From contig NZ_RZNJ01000006.1 of assembly GCF_003994485.1 (NCBI RefSeq), forward strand, positions 62,404 to 126,403: DNA of 64,000 nt, read 5' to 3'. The notes beneath the pieces were generated by a model that saw only the letters and a program-made list of their open reading frames with translations, did no database searches and was not told the origin of the DNA. The DNA is from Arsenicitalea aurantiaca (GTDB lineage Bacteria > Pseudomonadota > Alphaproteobacteria > Rhizobiales > Devosiaceae). Both the position numbers and the translations under genes were made by a program. Positions 55,546-64,000 of this stretch are shown piece after piece. The stretch's first letter is position 1. Each line of letters begins with the position of its first letter.

Positions 55546-57057
55546 TTATAGCGGATTTTCGGCCGGTTTGCGTTTGCTCAGAAGCGGCCAGACGAGCGCG
55601 AGGAGGATGAGGACCAGCACGCCCAGAAGCGCGATGGCGATGGGGCTCGAGACGAAGATTCCCAGGCTGCCATTGGAGATGTCGAAGGCCTGCCGGATGC
55701 TGGTTTCGAGCCGCGGGGTGAGGACGAAGGCGAGCAGGAGCGGCGCGGCGGGATAGCCGGCCCGGCCCATGAGATAGGCGACGACGCCCACCCCGATCAT
55801 CATCCAGACCTCGAACATGCTGCCGCTGACGCTGTAGGCGGCGACGATGCAGACGACCCCGACGATCGGCACGAGGATGCCGGTGGGCACCCAGAGGATG
55901 CGCATGAGGAAGGGGATGATGAGGAAGGCCGCAATGACCGCCATGACGTTGCCGATATACATCGACGAGATCAGCCCCCAGACGAAGTCGGGCTGGTTCT
56001 GGAAGAGCAGCGGGCCGGGCTGGAGCCCCCACATCATGAGCCCGCCGAGCAGGATCGCCGAAGTGCCCGAGCCCGGAATGCCGAGCGAGAGCAGCGGGGC
56101 GAACGAGCCGACGGCGGCCGAATTGTTGCCCGATTCCGCGGCGGCAACACCCTCGGCCGCGCCTTTGCCCATCTGCTCGCGATTGCGGCCAACGCGACGC
56201 TCGAGAATGTAGGCAAAAAAGCTGCCCGTGGTTGCGCCGGCGCCAGGTACGACGCCGGTGAGCGTGCCGAGGAAACCCGAGCGGACGCTGACGGGAAGGA
56301 GCGCGCGCAGATCCCCGGCGCCGGGGAGGGAATCCCTCAGCCCCAGCTGCGGGCGGGCAACGGGCTGGGTGGTGCGGGCGGCCATCATTTCGAGCAGCTG
56401 GGCAAAGCCGAACATGCCGATGACGAGCGGAATGAAGTTGATGCCGTTGAGGAGGTAAATGGAATCGAGGGTGAAGCGCGGCTGCCCGAACGTGGTGCCG
56501 ATGCCGATGGTGGCGAGCATGATGCCGACGGCGGTCGCGGCGAGGCCTTTGAGCACGTTGGTGCCCAGGAGCCAGCCGATGGAGGTGAGCGCGACGAGGA
56601 TGAGGAGCCCGGTTTCGGCCGGGCCGAAGCGCAGGCCGAAATCGGCGAGCAGGGGCCCGGTGAAGGTGAGGATGACGATGCCGATCGTGCCGCCGATGAA
56701 GGAGGCGTAATTGGCGGCAAAGAGCGCCTTGCCGCCGCGACCGTCGCGCGACATGGGGTAGCCGTCCATCGCCGTCATCACTGCAGGCGCATCGCCCGGG
56801 ATGTTGAGAAGGATGGCGCTGTAGGCGCCGCCGAACATGCAGCCGAAATAGACCGCGGCGAGCATGATGATGGCGGTGGTGGGATCAAGCCCGAAGGTCA
56901 GGGGCAGGAGGAGCGCGATGGCGGTGACCGAGCCGAGGCCCGGGATTGCCCCGATGACGATGCCGAGGACCGAGCCGATGAGCGCGGCGAGCAGATTGTT
57001 GGGCAGAAGCGCAGTGCCGAAGCCCGATATGAGGGCCTGCAGGGTTTCGAGCATCAC
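55546..57057 (-). CDS. tctA: tripartite tricarboxylate transporter permease TctA
   Basis: The 503-residue large permease of a TTT-family secondary carboxylate importer has about 11-12 helices. The conserved opening region reads GIVIGAIPGLGSVTAIALLL, with GCMFGGAYSAILLNIPGDAP near residue 76, a repeat-like GTLTGVVPGAGATTGSFFAY near 265, and GIPGSGTSAILLGGLM near 330. The stop-start overlap with tctB (four bases) shows coupling. The partner binding protein TctC suggests an organic acid substrate. Confidence 0.94.
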   Translation of the reverse strand: MMLETLQALISGFGTALLPNNLLAALIGSVLGIVIGAIPGLGSVTAIALLLPLTFGLDPTTAIIMLAAVYFGCMFGGAYSAILLNIPGDAPAVMTAMDGYPMSRDGRGGKALFAANYASFIGGTIGIVILTFTGPLLADFGLRFGPAETGLLILVALTSIGWLLGTNVLKGLAATAVGIMLATIGIGTTFGQPRFTLDSIYLLNGINFIPLVIGMFGFAQLLEMMAARTTQPVARPQLGLRDSLPGAGDLRALLPVSVRSGFLGTLTGVVPGAGATTGSFFAYILERRVGRNREQMGKGAAEGVAAAESGNNSAAVGSFAPLLSLGIPGSGTSAILLGGLMMWGLQPGPLLFQNQPDFVWGLISSMYIGNVMAVIAAFLIIPFLMRILWVPTGILVPIVGVVCIVAAYSVSGSMFEVWMMIGVGVVAYLMGRAGYPAAPLLLAFVLTPRLETSIRQAFDISNGSLGIFVSSPIAIALLGVLVLILLALVWPLLSKRKPAENPL

Positions 57058-57539
57058 CAGCCTCCGAGCATTGCAAAGAGGGACGGCACGAGGGTGTCGG
57101 GGAAGCGGATGCCGAGCCAGACCCCGAAGAGCAGATAGACGATGGCCAGTGCGATGGCGGCCGAGAGCAGCGCCTGGATCCAGGAGCGCTTCTCGACGAA
57201 GCGGATCCAGATGAGCACGAAGAGCGTCATCGCCTCGGTCATGCCGATGACCGGCACCATGAGGACCGCGATGACGGCGGCCACGAAGGGCGAGAAATCG
57301 CGCCAGCGCACCGTGCCCAGTTCAGCCCCGCTGCGGCGGACGAGCTCGATGCCCGCGCCACCCGCGGCGAGGAGCCCCGCAATGGTCGGGAAAAAGCCGG
57401 CGCCCGGCCCGTTGTTCTGCCAGAAGCCGTAGCGGAAGAGGCCGAAGCCGGCAAAGACGAGGCCGGCGATGACGATGGCGAGCGATATGGCGGCCTCGAG
57501 GCTCAGCCAGCCCCGCGTCGGGCGATCGATGTTGCTCAT
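57054..57539 (-). CDS. tctB: tripartite tricarboxylate transporter small subunit TctB
   Basis: The 161-residue small membrane subunit has four hydrophobic helices (SLEAAISLAIVIAGLVFAGF, PFVAAVIAVLMVPVIGM, and two near the C-terminus). The NNGPGAGFFPTIAGLLAAG loop is typical of TctB. The start at 57539 follows a GGAGAAGG site; an earlier in-frame start is less likely. It lies between tctC and tctA, the standard order. Confidence 0.92.
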   Translation of the reverse strand: MSNIDRPTRGWLSLEAAISLAIVIAGLVFAGFGLFRYGFWQNNGPGAGFFPTIAGLLAAGGAGIELVRRSGAELGTVRWRDFSPFVAAVIAVLMVPVIGMTEAMTLFVLIWIRFVEKRSWIQALLSAAIALAIVYLLFGVWLGIRFPDTLVPSLFAMLGGW

Positions 57540-57600
57540 GACCTTCTCCGCGAACAAGAGGATCGCCGCGCCCCGAGGGTTCGGAGCGCGGCGGGATCGA

Positions 57601-58575
57601 TCAGTTGATGAAGCCGAGATCGGTCAGAAGGACGATGTAGCGTTCTTCTTCCTGCTCCCAGAACGCCTTGGAATCGGCGGCGTTCATGTAGGTGGGGATG
57701 AGGCTGTTGGCCTCCACATCCGCCTGCCATTCGGCGGTTTCGGCGACCTGGCCGAGCACGTTGTCCCAATAGGCGATCATTTCATCGGTCATGCCCGGAG
57801 GGCCGGCATAGCCGCGGAACATCTCGAAGACCGCATCGGGATAGCCCTGCTCGGTGAAGGTCGGGATATCGGCGAAGATGCCGCCGAGCCGCTCGGTCGA
57901 GAAGGTGCCGAGGATGCGCACCGAACCGGCCTCGAGCTGGGCCGAGATCTCGCCCGGATTGAAGATGCCGGCGGTGACGTGGCCACCGAGCAGCGCCGAG
58001 ACGATGTCGCCCGCCCCGTCGAAGGGCACGTATTGAAGCGCATTGCCGGTCGGGGTGTCGAGGATGGCAAAGACGAGATTGTCCTCGCCGCCGCGCGCCG
58101 CGCCGCCGATGGTGATGCTCTGGGGATTGGCCGTGCCGGCCTCGAGGAAGGCGTCGAAATCCTCATAGGGGGCATCGGCCTGGACCGCGAGCATCAGCGT
58201 GTCGAGCGCGAGAGTGCCGAGGGGGGTGATGTTCTCGAGCTTGACGGCCGCATCGTTGGAGAGCGTGCTCATCATCTGGCCGGAGTTGAAGGTCATCATC
58301 GCGGTGCCGTCGCCGACGCGGCTGGCGACATAGGTGTTGCCGACCGCGCCCGAGCCGCCGGGGCGGTTGAGAACGACGATGTTGCGCGAGACCAGATTGT
58401 TCTGGCGGATGGCCTCGGCGAGGGCGCGGGCATTGAGATCGCTGCCGCCGCCGGCGCTATAGGGCACGACGAGCTCGACATTGCGATTGGGGGTCCAGCC
58501 GCCATCCTGGGCGAGGGCTGGCCCGCCGACGATTGCTGCGGCAAAGGCCGCGAGGGCGAGGGTCTTGAGGTTCAC
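57601..58575 (-). CDS. tctC: tripartite tricarboxylate transporter binding protein TctC
   Basis: The 324-residue periplasmic receptor delivers the carboxylate to TctAB. It has a signal peptide (cleavage after GGPALA) and the mature start QDGGWTPNRNVELVVPYSAG. Family blocks are GGGSDLNARALAEAI near residue 46, NRPGGSGAVGNTYVA near 72, and AGPPGMTDEMIAYWDNVL near 270. The GTG start at 58575 follows a perfect AAGGAGGAG site, so an upstream ATG is rejected. The gap to the enoyl-CoA hydratase gene is 131 bp and contains no gene. Confidence 0.92.
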   Translation of the reverse strand: MNLKTLALAAFAAAIVGGPALAQDGGWTPNRNVELVVPYSAGGGSDLNARALAEAIRQNNLVSRNIVVLNRPGGSGAVGNTYVASRVGDGTAMMTFNSGQMMSTLSNDAAVKLENITPLGTLALDTLMLAVQADAPYEDFDAFLEAGTANPQSITIGGAARGGEDNLVFAILDTPTGNALQYVPFDGAGDIVSALLGGHVTAGIFNPGEISAQLEAGSVRILGTFSTERLGGIFADIPTFTEQGYPDAVFEMFRGYAGPPGMTDEMIAYWDNVLGQVAETAEWQADVEANSLIPTYMNAADSKAFWEQEEERYIVLLTDLGFIN

Positions 58576-58706
58576 GAAAATCTCCTCCTTGAAGTGTCGT
58601 GACGGGTGAACTGCCGGCGAGGGGGGCACGGCAGGGTTCGTCCCGGCCCTGCGGCCGGTGACGGATTGGGAATGGCAGTGCGGGGAAACGGCATGGCGCC
58701 CCTCCC

Positions 58707-59486
58707 CTAGCGGCCGGTCCAGGCCGGGCGCGCCTTGGCCTTGAAAGCGGCGATGCCGGTGCGGAAATCGGCGCTGCCATAGGCCTCGGCAATGAGATCA
58801 TCGGCATCGGGAAGCACGCCCGCATCGAGGACGCGGCCGATCGCCTGCTTGCTGACGCGAAGCGTGATCGGGGCGTTCCCCGCGATGCGGGCGGCGAGCG
58901 CCGCGATCCGGTCCTCCAGCGTGTCGCGCGCGACGATCTCGAAGATGAAGCCGCAGGCGAGCGCTTCCTCTGCGCCGAGGAAATCCCCCACCATCAGCAG
59001 GCGTTTGGCGCGGGAGGCGCCGAAACCGGCGACCAGCCGCGCATAATTCTCGATCGAGAGGCAATTGCCGACGGTCTTGGCGATCGGCACGCCCATGCGC
59101 GCATCGGGGGTCGCGATCCGCAGATCGCAGACCGAGGCAAGGTTGAGCCCGCCGCCCACCGCCCAGCCCTCGATGACGGCGAGGGTCGGAAACGGCAGGT
59201 CCGCCAGTGCGCGGGTGTAGATCTCCATCTCGGCTTCGTAGGCGACGCCGTCCGCGCCCGTCTCAAAGCTCTCGAAGATGCCGATGTCGGAGCCGGCGAC
59301 GAACGCTTCCCCGCCCGCCCCGCGCAGGATGGCAAGGCGGATGTCGTCGCGGCCGGCAAGCGTGCGGCAGATCTCGTGGAGATCGGCATACATCGGCTTG
59401 GTCATCGCGTTGCGCGCTTCGGGGCGGTCGAAGACGATGCGGGCGATGCCCTGATCGAGCGTTAGGGTGACGCGGCCAGGGTTCAT
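58707..59486 (-). CDS. enoyl-CoA hydratase/isomerase family protein
   Basis: The 259-residue crotonase-fold protein has GIARIVFDRPEARNAMTKPM near the N-terminus, the oxyanion region AGGEAFVAGSDIGIF near residue 56, and the second oxyanion loop EGWAVGGGLNLASVCDLRIA near 105. The usual first catalytic Glu after the second loop appears replaced around KTVGNCLSI, so hydratase activity is not certain and a hydrolase or isomerase role is possible. The start overlaps the CoA-transferase stop by four bases, which ties it to acyl-CoA chemistry on the same substrate. Confidence 0.88.
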   Translation of the reverse strand: MNPGRVTLTLDQGIARIVFDRPEARNAMTKPMYADLHEICRTLAGRDDIRLAILRGAGGEAFVAGSDIGIFESFETGADGVAYEAEMEIYTRALADLPFPTLAVIEGWAVGGGLNLASVCDLRIATPDARMGVPIAKTVGNCLSIENYARLVAGFGASRAKRLLMVGDFLGAEEALACGFIFEIVARDTLEDRIAALAARIAGNAPITLRVSKQAIGRVLDAGVLPDADDLIAEAYGSADFRTGIAAFKAKARPAWTGR

Positions 59487-60730
59487 CCGAAGGCACCCTC
59501 TGCGCGGAAATCGGCGAGGCGATCCGAATGGCCCAGTTCGGCGAGGATCTCCTCGGTGTGTTCGCCCAGGAGCGGCGGATGCCGGCGAAGCGCCTGCGGC
59601 GTGCGCGAGAGCCTCACCGGAAAGCCGAGCGTCCTGATCGTGCCCTCGACGGGATGGACGAGCTCCTGCACCATGTTGCGCGCGATGACGTGCTCGCTCG
59701 AAAGCGACTGGGCGAAATCGTTGATCGGCCCGGCCGGAATGCCGGCGCCGAGCAGGCGCTCGATCCAGTTGGCGACCGTGTCGGTGAGGAAGACTTCGTT
59801 GAGCGCTTCGACCAGCGCCTCGCGGTTCTGCAGCCGATCGCGGTTTTCGGCAAAGCGCGGATCCTCGAGGAGGTCGGGGCGGGCAATGGTCTGGCAGAGC
59901 AGCGTCCAGAGCTTCTGGTTGGCCGCGCCGAGCACGAACATGCCGTCGCTGGCGGCGAAGGCCTGATAGGGCGCGCTCATGCGGTTGGCCGAGCCCATGG
60001 GTTCGGGGGACCGGCCGGTGGCCCAGAATTCGGTCGCTTCCCAGATCGAGAGCCCGAGCGCGGCCTCAAAGAGCGAGGCATCGACGAACTGTCCGCGCCC
60101 GGTGGCCTGGCGGCCGATCACGGCGCTCAGAATGCCGTAGAGCGCGAAGAGCCCCGCGCCCAGATCGCCGACCGAAACGCCCGACTTTACCGGCTGCTGG
60201 CCCTTGATGCCCATCGCGCTCATGACCCCCGACATGGCCTGGGCGATGAGATCGAAGCCGGGGCGCTGCGACCAGGGGCCGCTCTGGCCGAAGCCCGAGA
60301 TGCTTGCATACACGATTGCCGGGTTGATCTTCTCGAGCGTCTCGTAATCGACGCCGAGCTTGCGCGAGACGCCGGGCCGGCTGTTCTCGACGACGATGTC
60401 GGCGGTGCGCACCAAGTCATAGAAGACAGCCCGGCCGGCTTCGGATTTGAGGTTGAGCTCGATGCTGCGCTTGTTACGGTTGAGGGCGAGGAAGCCGGGG
60501 CTGTCCGATCCCTTCATGCGAAAGCCCATGGCTTTGCGCGTCTGATCCCCCGATTTCGGCGGCTCGACCTTGATAACGTCCGCGCCCATGTCGCCCAGGA
60601 GCATGCAGCAGAAGGGCCCGGCCATGACCTGGCTCAGATCGAGCACCCGCAGGCCGGCAAGCGGCAGCGGGTCGGCACCGGCAGGTGCGGCAGCGGGAGC
60701 CTGGGCGGCGGGCATTGGGGCAGACGACAT
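59483..60730 (-). CDS. CaiB/BaiF family (type III) CoA-transferase
   Basis: The 415-residue enzyme moves CoA between an acyl donor and a carboxylic acid. Family blocks are LAGLRVLDLSQVMAGPFCCM near residue 25, LGDMGADVIKVEPPKSGDQT near 45, VENSRPGVSRKLGVDYETL near 113 and PGFDLIAQAMSGVMSAMG near 156. The N-terminal 20 residues are Ala/Pro-rich and look like a dispensable extension. An AGGAGG site precedes the ATG. It is the first gene of the minus-strand cluster with the hydratase and TctCBA, divergent from a GntR regulator. Confidence 0.93.
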   Translation of the reverse strand: MSSAPMPAAQAPAAAPAGADPLPLAGLRVLDLSQVMAGPFCCMLLGDMGADVIKVEPPKSGDQTRKAMGFRMKGSDSPGFLALNRNKRSIELNLKSEAGRAVFYDLVRTADIVVENSRPGVSRKLGVDYETLEKINPAIVYASISGFGQSGPWSQRPGFDLIAQAMSGVMSAMGIKGQQPVKSGVSVGDLGAGLFALYGILSAVIGRQATGRGQFVDASLFEAALGLSIWEATEFWATGRSPEPMGSANRMSAPYQAFAASDGMFVLGAANQKLWTLLCQTIARPDLLEDPRFAENRDRLQNREALVEALNEVFLTDTVANWIERLLGAGIPAGPINDFAQSLSSEHVIARNMVQELVHPVEGTIRTLGFPVRLSRTPQALRRHPPLLGEHTEEILAELGHSDRLADFRAEGAFG

Positions 60731-60787
60731 GAAACCTCCTCGAACGCGGCGGGGCCCTCATTCCTCCGCCCGGTCTTGATCTCAATC

Positions 60788-60797
60788 TTGTATACAA
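60788..60797. promoter_or_regulatory. GntR-type operator palindrome
   Basis: The perfect 10-bp palindrome TTGTATACAA lies between the divergent CoA-transferase and GntR genes, 58 bp upstream of the former's start. The form, with a TTGTATACAA core, is typical for FadR/FCD-type GntR regulators. It is the best candidate for control of the whole cluster. Confidence 0.75.
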
Positions 60798-60878
60798 AAA
60801 TGGCGCGGTCAACCCGGTTTCTGCTCGCGCCGATTTGGCTTGGCTCTAAGACGGCTTGTGCATAAGGTTCACCATATC

Positions 60879-61583
60879 ATGAGCGTCATAACCCCCGAAC
60901 GTACCGAAACCCCGAGCGCAGCGCCCCGGGGGCAATTGCACATCCAGACCGTCGGCCGGCTGCGCGAGATGATCATGAACGGCGTGCTGCCGCCGGGCGC
61001 ACGGCTGCGGGAAGTGCAGCTTTGCGGGGCGTTAGGAGTGTCCCGTACGCCGGTGCGCGAAGCGTTGCGCACGCTCGCCGCCGAGGGACTGGTGGATCTT
61101 CTGCCCAACAAGAGCGTCGTGGTCGCGCGGCTGCGGGCGCCCGACATCGTCCATCTCTATCGCGTCTTCGGCGCGCTCGAGGGTCTCGCCGGCGAGCTTG
61201 CCTGCGCGCGCGTCACCGCCGACGAGATCGCCGAGATCGGCCGGCTGCTGAGCGAAATGGTCGACTTGCATGCAAAAGCGGACCGGACGGGCTATATGGC
61301 GATCAACCACGCCATCCACCGGCGCGTGGTGGAGATTTCAGCCAATCCGATCCTCGAGGCGCAGTGGCGTACGCTGCTGCCGCGCGTCGAGCGCGCCCGG
61401 GCGCTCGCCAATCTCGATCGCGACCGCTGGAGCGCGGCGCTTTTCGAGCACTCCAAGATGTTCGCCGCCCTCGCCGGCCGCGACGGCCCGCTGCTCAACC
61501 GCCTGACGCGCGAGCACTTCCTCAACGGCCTGCCTTCCACCACGGCACAGGCCGAACGCGCCGCAGAAGGCCCGACGGGATAG
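60879..61583 (+). CDS. GntR-family transcriptional regulator (FCD domain)
   Basis: The 234-residue regulator has a winged helix-turn-helix (LREMIMNGVLPPGARLREVQ, then VSRTPVREALRTLAAEGLV near residues 60-78). An all-helical FCD ligand domain follows, with HAIHRRVVEISANPILEAQW near 150 and metal-coordinating positions likely. FCD regulators respond to small organic acids. The ATG at 60879 was chosen because the upstream frame covers the promoter region. Its position makes it the likely repressor of the CoA-transferase/tct cluster, the TRAP/AKR cluster, or both. Confidence 0.92.
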   Translation: MSVITPERTETPSAAPRGQLHIQTVGRLREMIMNGVLPPGARLREVQLCGALGVSRTPVREALRTLAAEGLVDLLPNKSVVVARLRAPDIVHLYRVFGALEGLAGELACARVTADEIAEIGRLLSEMVDLHAKADRTGYMAINHAIHRRVVEISANPILEAQWRTLLPRVERARALANLDRDRWSAALFEHSKMFAALAGRDGPLLNRLTREHFLNGLPSTTAQAERAAEGPTG

Positions 61584-62396
61584 TCAGTCGAAGACCGGCC
61601 CCCAGTCCCGCACGATGAGGCGTTCGCCACGATCGAGCGCGGCCATGGCCCGCATGTCGTCATCGTCGAGCGTTAAGCCGGTGGCGCCGAAATTGGCCCG
61701 CAGCCGTCCGGCATCGGCAGACGAGGGTATGACGATGAGATCGAGCGCCATCAGATAGGCGAGTGAAACCTGCTCTGGGGTCGCCCCGTGCTTTTCGGCG
61801 ATCCGGCAGATTTCCGGCTCCGATGCAACGCGGCCGCCGGCAATGGGCATGTAGCAGGTGACCGCGATGCCCCTCGAGCGGCAATGGGCGACGAGCGCCC
61901 GGTTCTGCAGGAACGGGTGCACCTCGACCTGATTGTTGGCGATGAGATTTTCCCCGATGATCGCCTCGGAACGCTCCAGATAGGCGATCGGGAAGTTCGA
62001 GACGCCGATTTGCCGGACGAGGCCGAGCGAAAGCGCCTCGGCCATCTGAGGCATGTAGGTTTCGAGCGGATATTCCCCGTTCTTGGCCGGCCAGTGGACC
62101 AGCGCCAGGTCGATGACGTCGATCCCGAGTTCCTCGGCGCTGCGCCGGAGGCTCGGCACCACGTCACCGGGCCCAAGATTGCTGGTGCTGACCTTGGTCG
62201 TGACAAAGAAATCTTCCCGGGGCAGGCCCGAATGCCGCATGGCCTCGCCGCATTCGGCCTCGCTGCGGTAGTCCTGGGCGGTATCAAGATGGCGGTAGCC
62301 GATCTCGATTGCCGCCTCGATCGCGGCGACGCCCTCGGGGCCGTTTCTCTTGGCCGTGCCGAGGCCCAGCTGCGGAATAGCGTTGATGGTTTTCAA
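61584..62396 (-). CDS. aldo/keto reductase
   Basis: The 270-residue NADPH-dependent oxidoreductase of the AKR5-like group has the catalytic tetrad visible as Asp and Tyr in HLDTAQDYRSEAECG (near residues 38-43), Lys in FFVTTKVS near 68, and His in LALVHWPAKNG near 100. Cofactor-binding GVSNFPIAYLE is near 132. Relatives include 2,5-diketo-gluconate reductases. The start is TTG at 62396 with an AAGGA site at good distance, and no ATG fits. It lies 22 bp after dctM, so it is likely co-expressed with the TRAP transporter. Confidence 0.9.
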   Translation of the reverse strand: MKTINAIPQLGLGTAKRNGPEGVAAIEAAIEIGYRHLDTAQDYRSEAECGEAMRHSGLPREDFFVTTKVSTSNLGPGDVVPSLRRSAEELGIDVIDLALVHWPAKNGEYPLETYMPQMAEALSLGLVRQIGVSNFPIAYLERSEAIIGENLIANNQVEVHPFLQNRALVAHCRSRGIAVTCYMPIAGGRVASEPEICRIAEKHGATPEQVSLAYLMALDLIVIPSSADAGRLRANFGATGLTLDDDDMRAMAALDRGERLIVRDWGPVFD

Positions 62397-62418
62397 GAGC
62401 GGCGATCCTTAGCGGCGG

Positions 62419-63696
62419 TTAGCGGAGCACGGTGGGCAGATAGGTCGAGAGCGGCGGCACCAGCGCGATCAGGGCGATGACGAAAAGATGGGCAATGAGG
62501 AAGGGGTAGAGCGCCTTCATCAACGCGCCCATCCGTATGTCGCCGATGCGCATGGCGATGAACAGGTTGATGCCGACCGGGGGCGTGATCATCCCCATGG
62601 TGAGGCTCAGGATCACCGTCATGGCGAAGTGGATGTCGTCGATGCCCAGGCTGCGCGAGACAGGCGTCAGCAGTGGCACGAAGACGATGATGATCACGGT
62701 TGGCTCGAGGAACATCCCCAGCAGAAGGAGGATGGCGATGGTCGCAAAGAGGAAGGGAACCGGCTGGTCCACGAAACTCGTGCGCAGAAAATCGCTCAAC
62801 GTGCCGAAACCGTTGATGATGAGCACGTAGGAGGCCAGCGAGACCATGGCGACGAGGAAGAAGACCGTGGCGCTGGCGCGGGCGGAGTTCTTCAAGGCCT
62901 CCCAGAAGGCGCGACGGCTGAGCGAGCGGAAGACGACGCTGCCGAGGAATATGGCGTAGATGCAGGCGACCCCGCCCGCTTCGGTGGGCGTGAAGACGCC
63001 ACCCACGGTGCCCCAGACGATGAGTACCGGGAGCGAGACGACGGCGATGCCGTCGAGCGCCAGCCGCCAGGTGGGCTCGTCTGCGTGCAGCAGCGTCTGG
63101 CGGGAGTCCGGAAGCTGGCCGGCGACACCCTTGAGATAGATGACGACAAAACAGGCGAGGCCGAGCAGCAGGCCGGGAATGATGCCGGCGACGAACAGCG
63201 ATACGACCGATACGCCGGTTACCGCAGAGTAAATGACGGCGGTCACCGAGGGCGGAATGATCGGCCCGATGACGGCACTCGCAACGGTGACGGCGGCGGC
63301 GAATTCCTTGGTGTAGCCTTCCTTGGGCATGCCGCGGATGAACACCTGGCCAAGCGCTGCGGTATCGGCGACCGAACTGCCCGAAATGCCCGAAAAGAAG
63401 ACCGAGGCCAGAACGTTGGCATAGGCCGTGGCGCCGCGAATCTTTCCCATGATGCGCTGGCTGAGGGTGATCAGCCGATCGGTGATGCCGGCGCTGCCCA
63501 TGATCTCGCCGGCGAAGATGTAGAAGGGGGCGGCCAGCAGCGCCATGCTGTCGATCGACGTGATGAGGCGCGTGGGAATGACGACGGGATTGAGCCCGCC
63601 GGTCTGGATGCCGAGAATGCCCGCAAGACCAAAGGCAAAAGCCAGCGGCAGCCCGATGATCATGAGGATGGCGAAGGCGCCGATGACGACCAGCAC
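62419..63696 (-). CDS. dctM: TRAP transporter large permease DctM
   Basis: The 425-residue permease has about 11-12 helices and the family's conserved segments. These include LAAPFYIFAGEIMGSAGIT near residue 55, FSGISGSSVADTAALGQVFI near 100, GPIIPPSVTAVIYSAVTG near 145 and SLTMGMITPPVGINLFI near 360. It is the ion-driven channel of a carboxylate importer. The GTG start at 63696 lies directly after the dctQ stop. The periplasmic DctP-type receptor is not in the window and probably lies to the right. Confidence 0.94.
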   Translation of the reverse strand: MLVVIGAFAILMIIGLPLAFAFGLAGILGIQTGGLNPVVIPTRLITSIDSMALLAAPFYIFAGEIMGSAGITDRLITLSQRIMGKIRGATAYANVLASVFFSGISGSSVADTAALGQVFIRGMPKEGYTKEFAAAVTVASAVIGPIIPPSVTAVIYSAVTGVSVVSLFVAGIIPGLLLGLACFVVIYLKGVAGQLPDSRQTLLHADEPTWRLALDGIAVVSLPVLIVWGTVGGVFTPTEAGGVACIYAIFLGSVVFRSLSRRAFWEALKNSARASATVFFLVAMVSLASYVLIINGFGTLSDFLRTSFVDQPVPFLFATIAILLLLGMFLEPTVIIIVFVPLLTPVSRSLGIDDIHFAMTVILSLTMGMITPPVGINLFIAMRIGDIRMGALMKALYPFLIAHLFVIALIALVPPLSTYLPTVLR

Positions 63697-63698
63697 GG

Positions 63699-64000
63699 CT
63701 AGATCTCCCGGGGGGCGGAATCGGCGATCTGACGCTCCGCCCTGCGCAGATTGCTCAGCAGGAAGAAGAGCGAGACGACGATGATGAGAAGGCCGGCAAC
63801 GGGGACCGCAGCATAAGGGACGGCCATGCTGATGCCGGCCGAGGGTGACATCTGCCCCAGATTGGCGGTCGCGCCGCGAACGCCGTAGATCACCATGTAG
63901 CCGGCGACGACCATGATGATGAGGAGGCCGAGGACACCGAGGACGCGCGCAATGATGCCGTTACCGCTCGTCAGGCCCAGCTCCACCGTCATGTGCTCGC
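63699..64000 (-). CDS. dctQ: TRAP transporter small permease DctQ (5' partial)
   Basis: About 100 C-terminal residues are visible. They include two or three hydrophobic helices and the DctQ-typical LGQMSPSAGISMAVPYAAVPVAG motif region, which lies near the third and fourth helices of the family (full length about 160-190). No stop occurs before the window edge, so the gene starts to the right; the internal Met at 63992 is not its start. It ends three bases before the dctM start. Confidence 0.88.
   Translation of the reverse strand, partial: EHMTVELGLTSGNGIIARVLGVLGLLIIMVVAGYMVIYGVRGATANLGQMSPSAGISMAVPYAAVPVAGLLIIVVSLFFLLSNLRRAERQIADSAPREI

Overview
The window is a GC-rich (roughly two-thirds G+C by eye) chromosome segment from an alphaproteobacterium. 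Gene content fits the Hyphomicrobiales: BphP/BphO light sensing, an Lsr-type AI-2 uptake locus, TRAP and tripartite tricarboxylate transporters, propionyl-CoA carboxylase/methylmalonyl-CoA mutase, and intergenic mosaic repeats like those of rhizobia. Devosiaceae is only a guess. No rRNA, tRNA, CRISPR array, transposase or prophage gene was seen. Both ends cut genes: a family 5 solute-binding protein at the left and a TRAP small permease at the right.

Layout. 1-5.3 kb: binding protein, repeat-filled gap, pyrC-pyrE, AGE-family isomerase. 5.5-11 kb: small membrane protein, a long AI-2E-type permease with an extra C-terminal region, a small membrane-anchored helical protein, an SDR and ETF-ubiquinone oxidoreductase. 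11.1-17.3 kb: propionyl-CoA to succinyl-CoA operon (pccB, pccA, mutase), interrupted by a DUF559 gene between inverted repeats. 17.4-19.5 kb: ECF42-type sigma factor with YCII and VOC partners. 19.5-24.3 kb: FMN reductase, aldehyde dehydrogenase, 1-Cys peroxiredoxin, GT-C-like membrane protein. 24.3-30.0 kb (minus): heme oxygenase, bacteriophytochrome, response regulator, hybrid kinase.

30.1-34.5 kb is the most unusual region. An ECF sigma factor and anti-sigma factor are divergent from a subtilisin-like protease. Next to it lie a small secreted protein and an HPr-kinase-like protein with a PqqD-like C-terminus. The protease and the small protein share an almost identical twin-arginine N-terminus followed by repeated (F/Y)SAPS motifs. 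Three copies of one promoter, GGAATAA-N14-CGTT, precede all the transcription units. This looks like one sigma-controlled secreted peptide or protein-modification system that I cannot match to a described one.

34.6-39.4 kb: glycolate oxidase glcDEF plus a 3-hydroxyisobutyrate dehydrogenase-family reductase. 39.5-41.2 kb: MotA/MotB-type pair. 41.2-43.5 kb (minus): arsR, LMW arsC, acr3, glutaredoxin-type arsC. 43.6-44.7 kb: two small secreted proteins of unknown function. 44.8-53.8 kb: full AI-2 import and processing locus, lsrACDB plus a class II aldolase on one strand and lsrR-lsrK-lsrG on the other. 53.8-60.7 kb (minus): CoA-transferase, enoyl-CoA hydratase, TctCBA transporter and D-lactate dehydrogenase, divergent from a GntR regulator with a clear palindromic operator. 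61.6-64 kb (minus): TRAP transporter and aldo/keto reductase.
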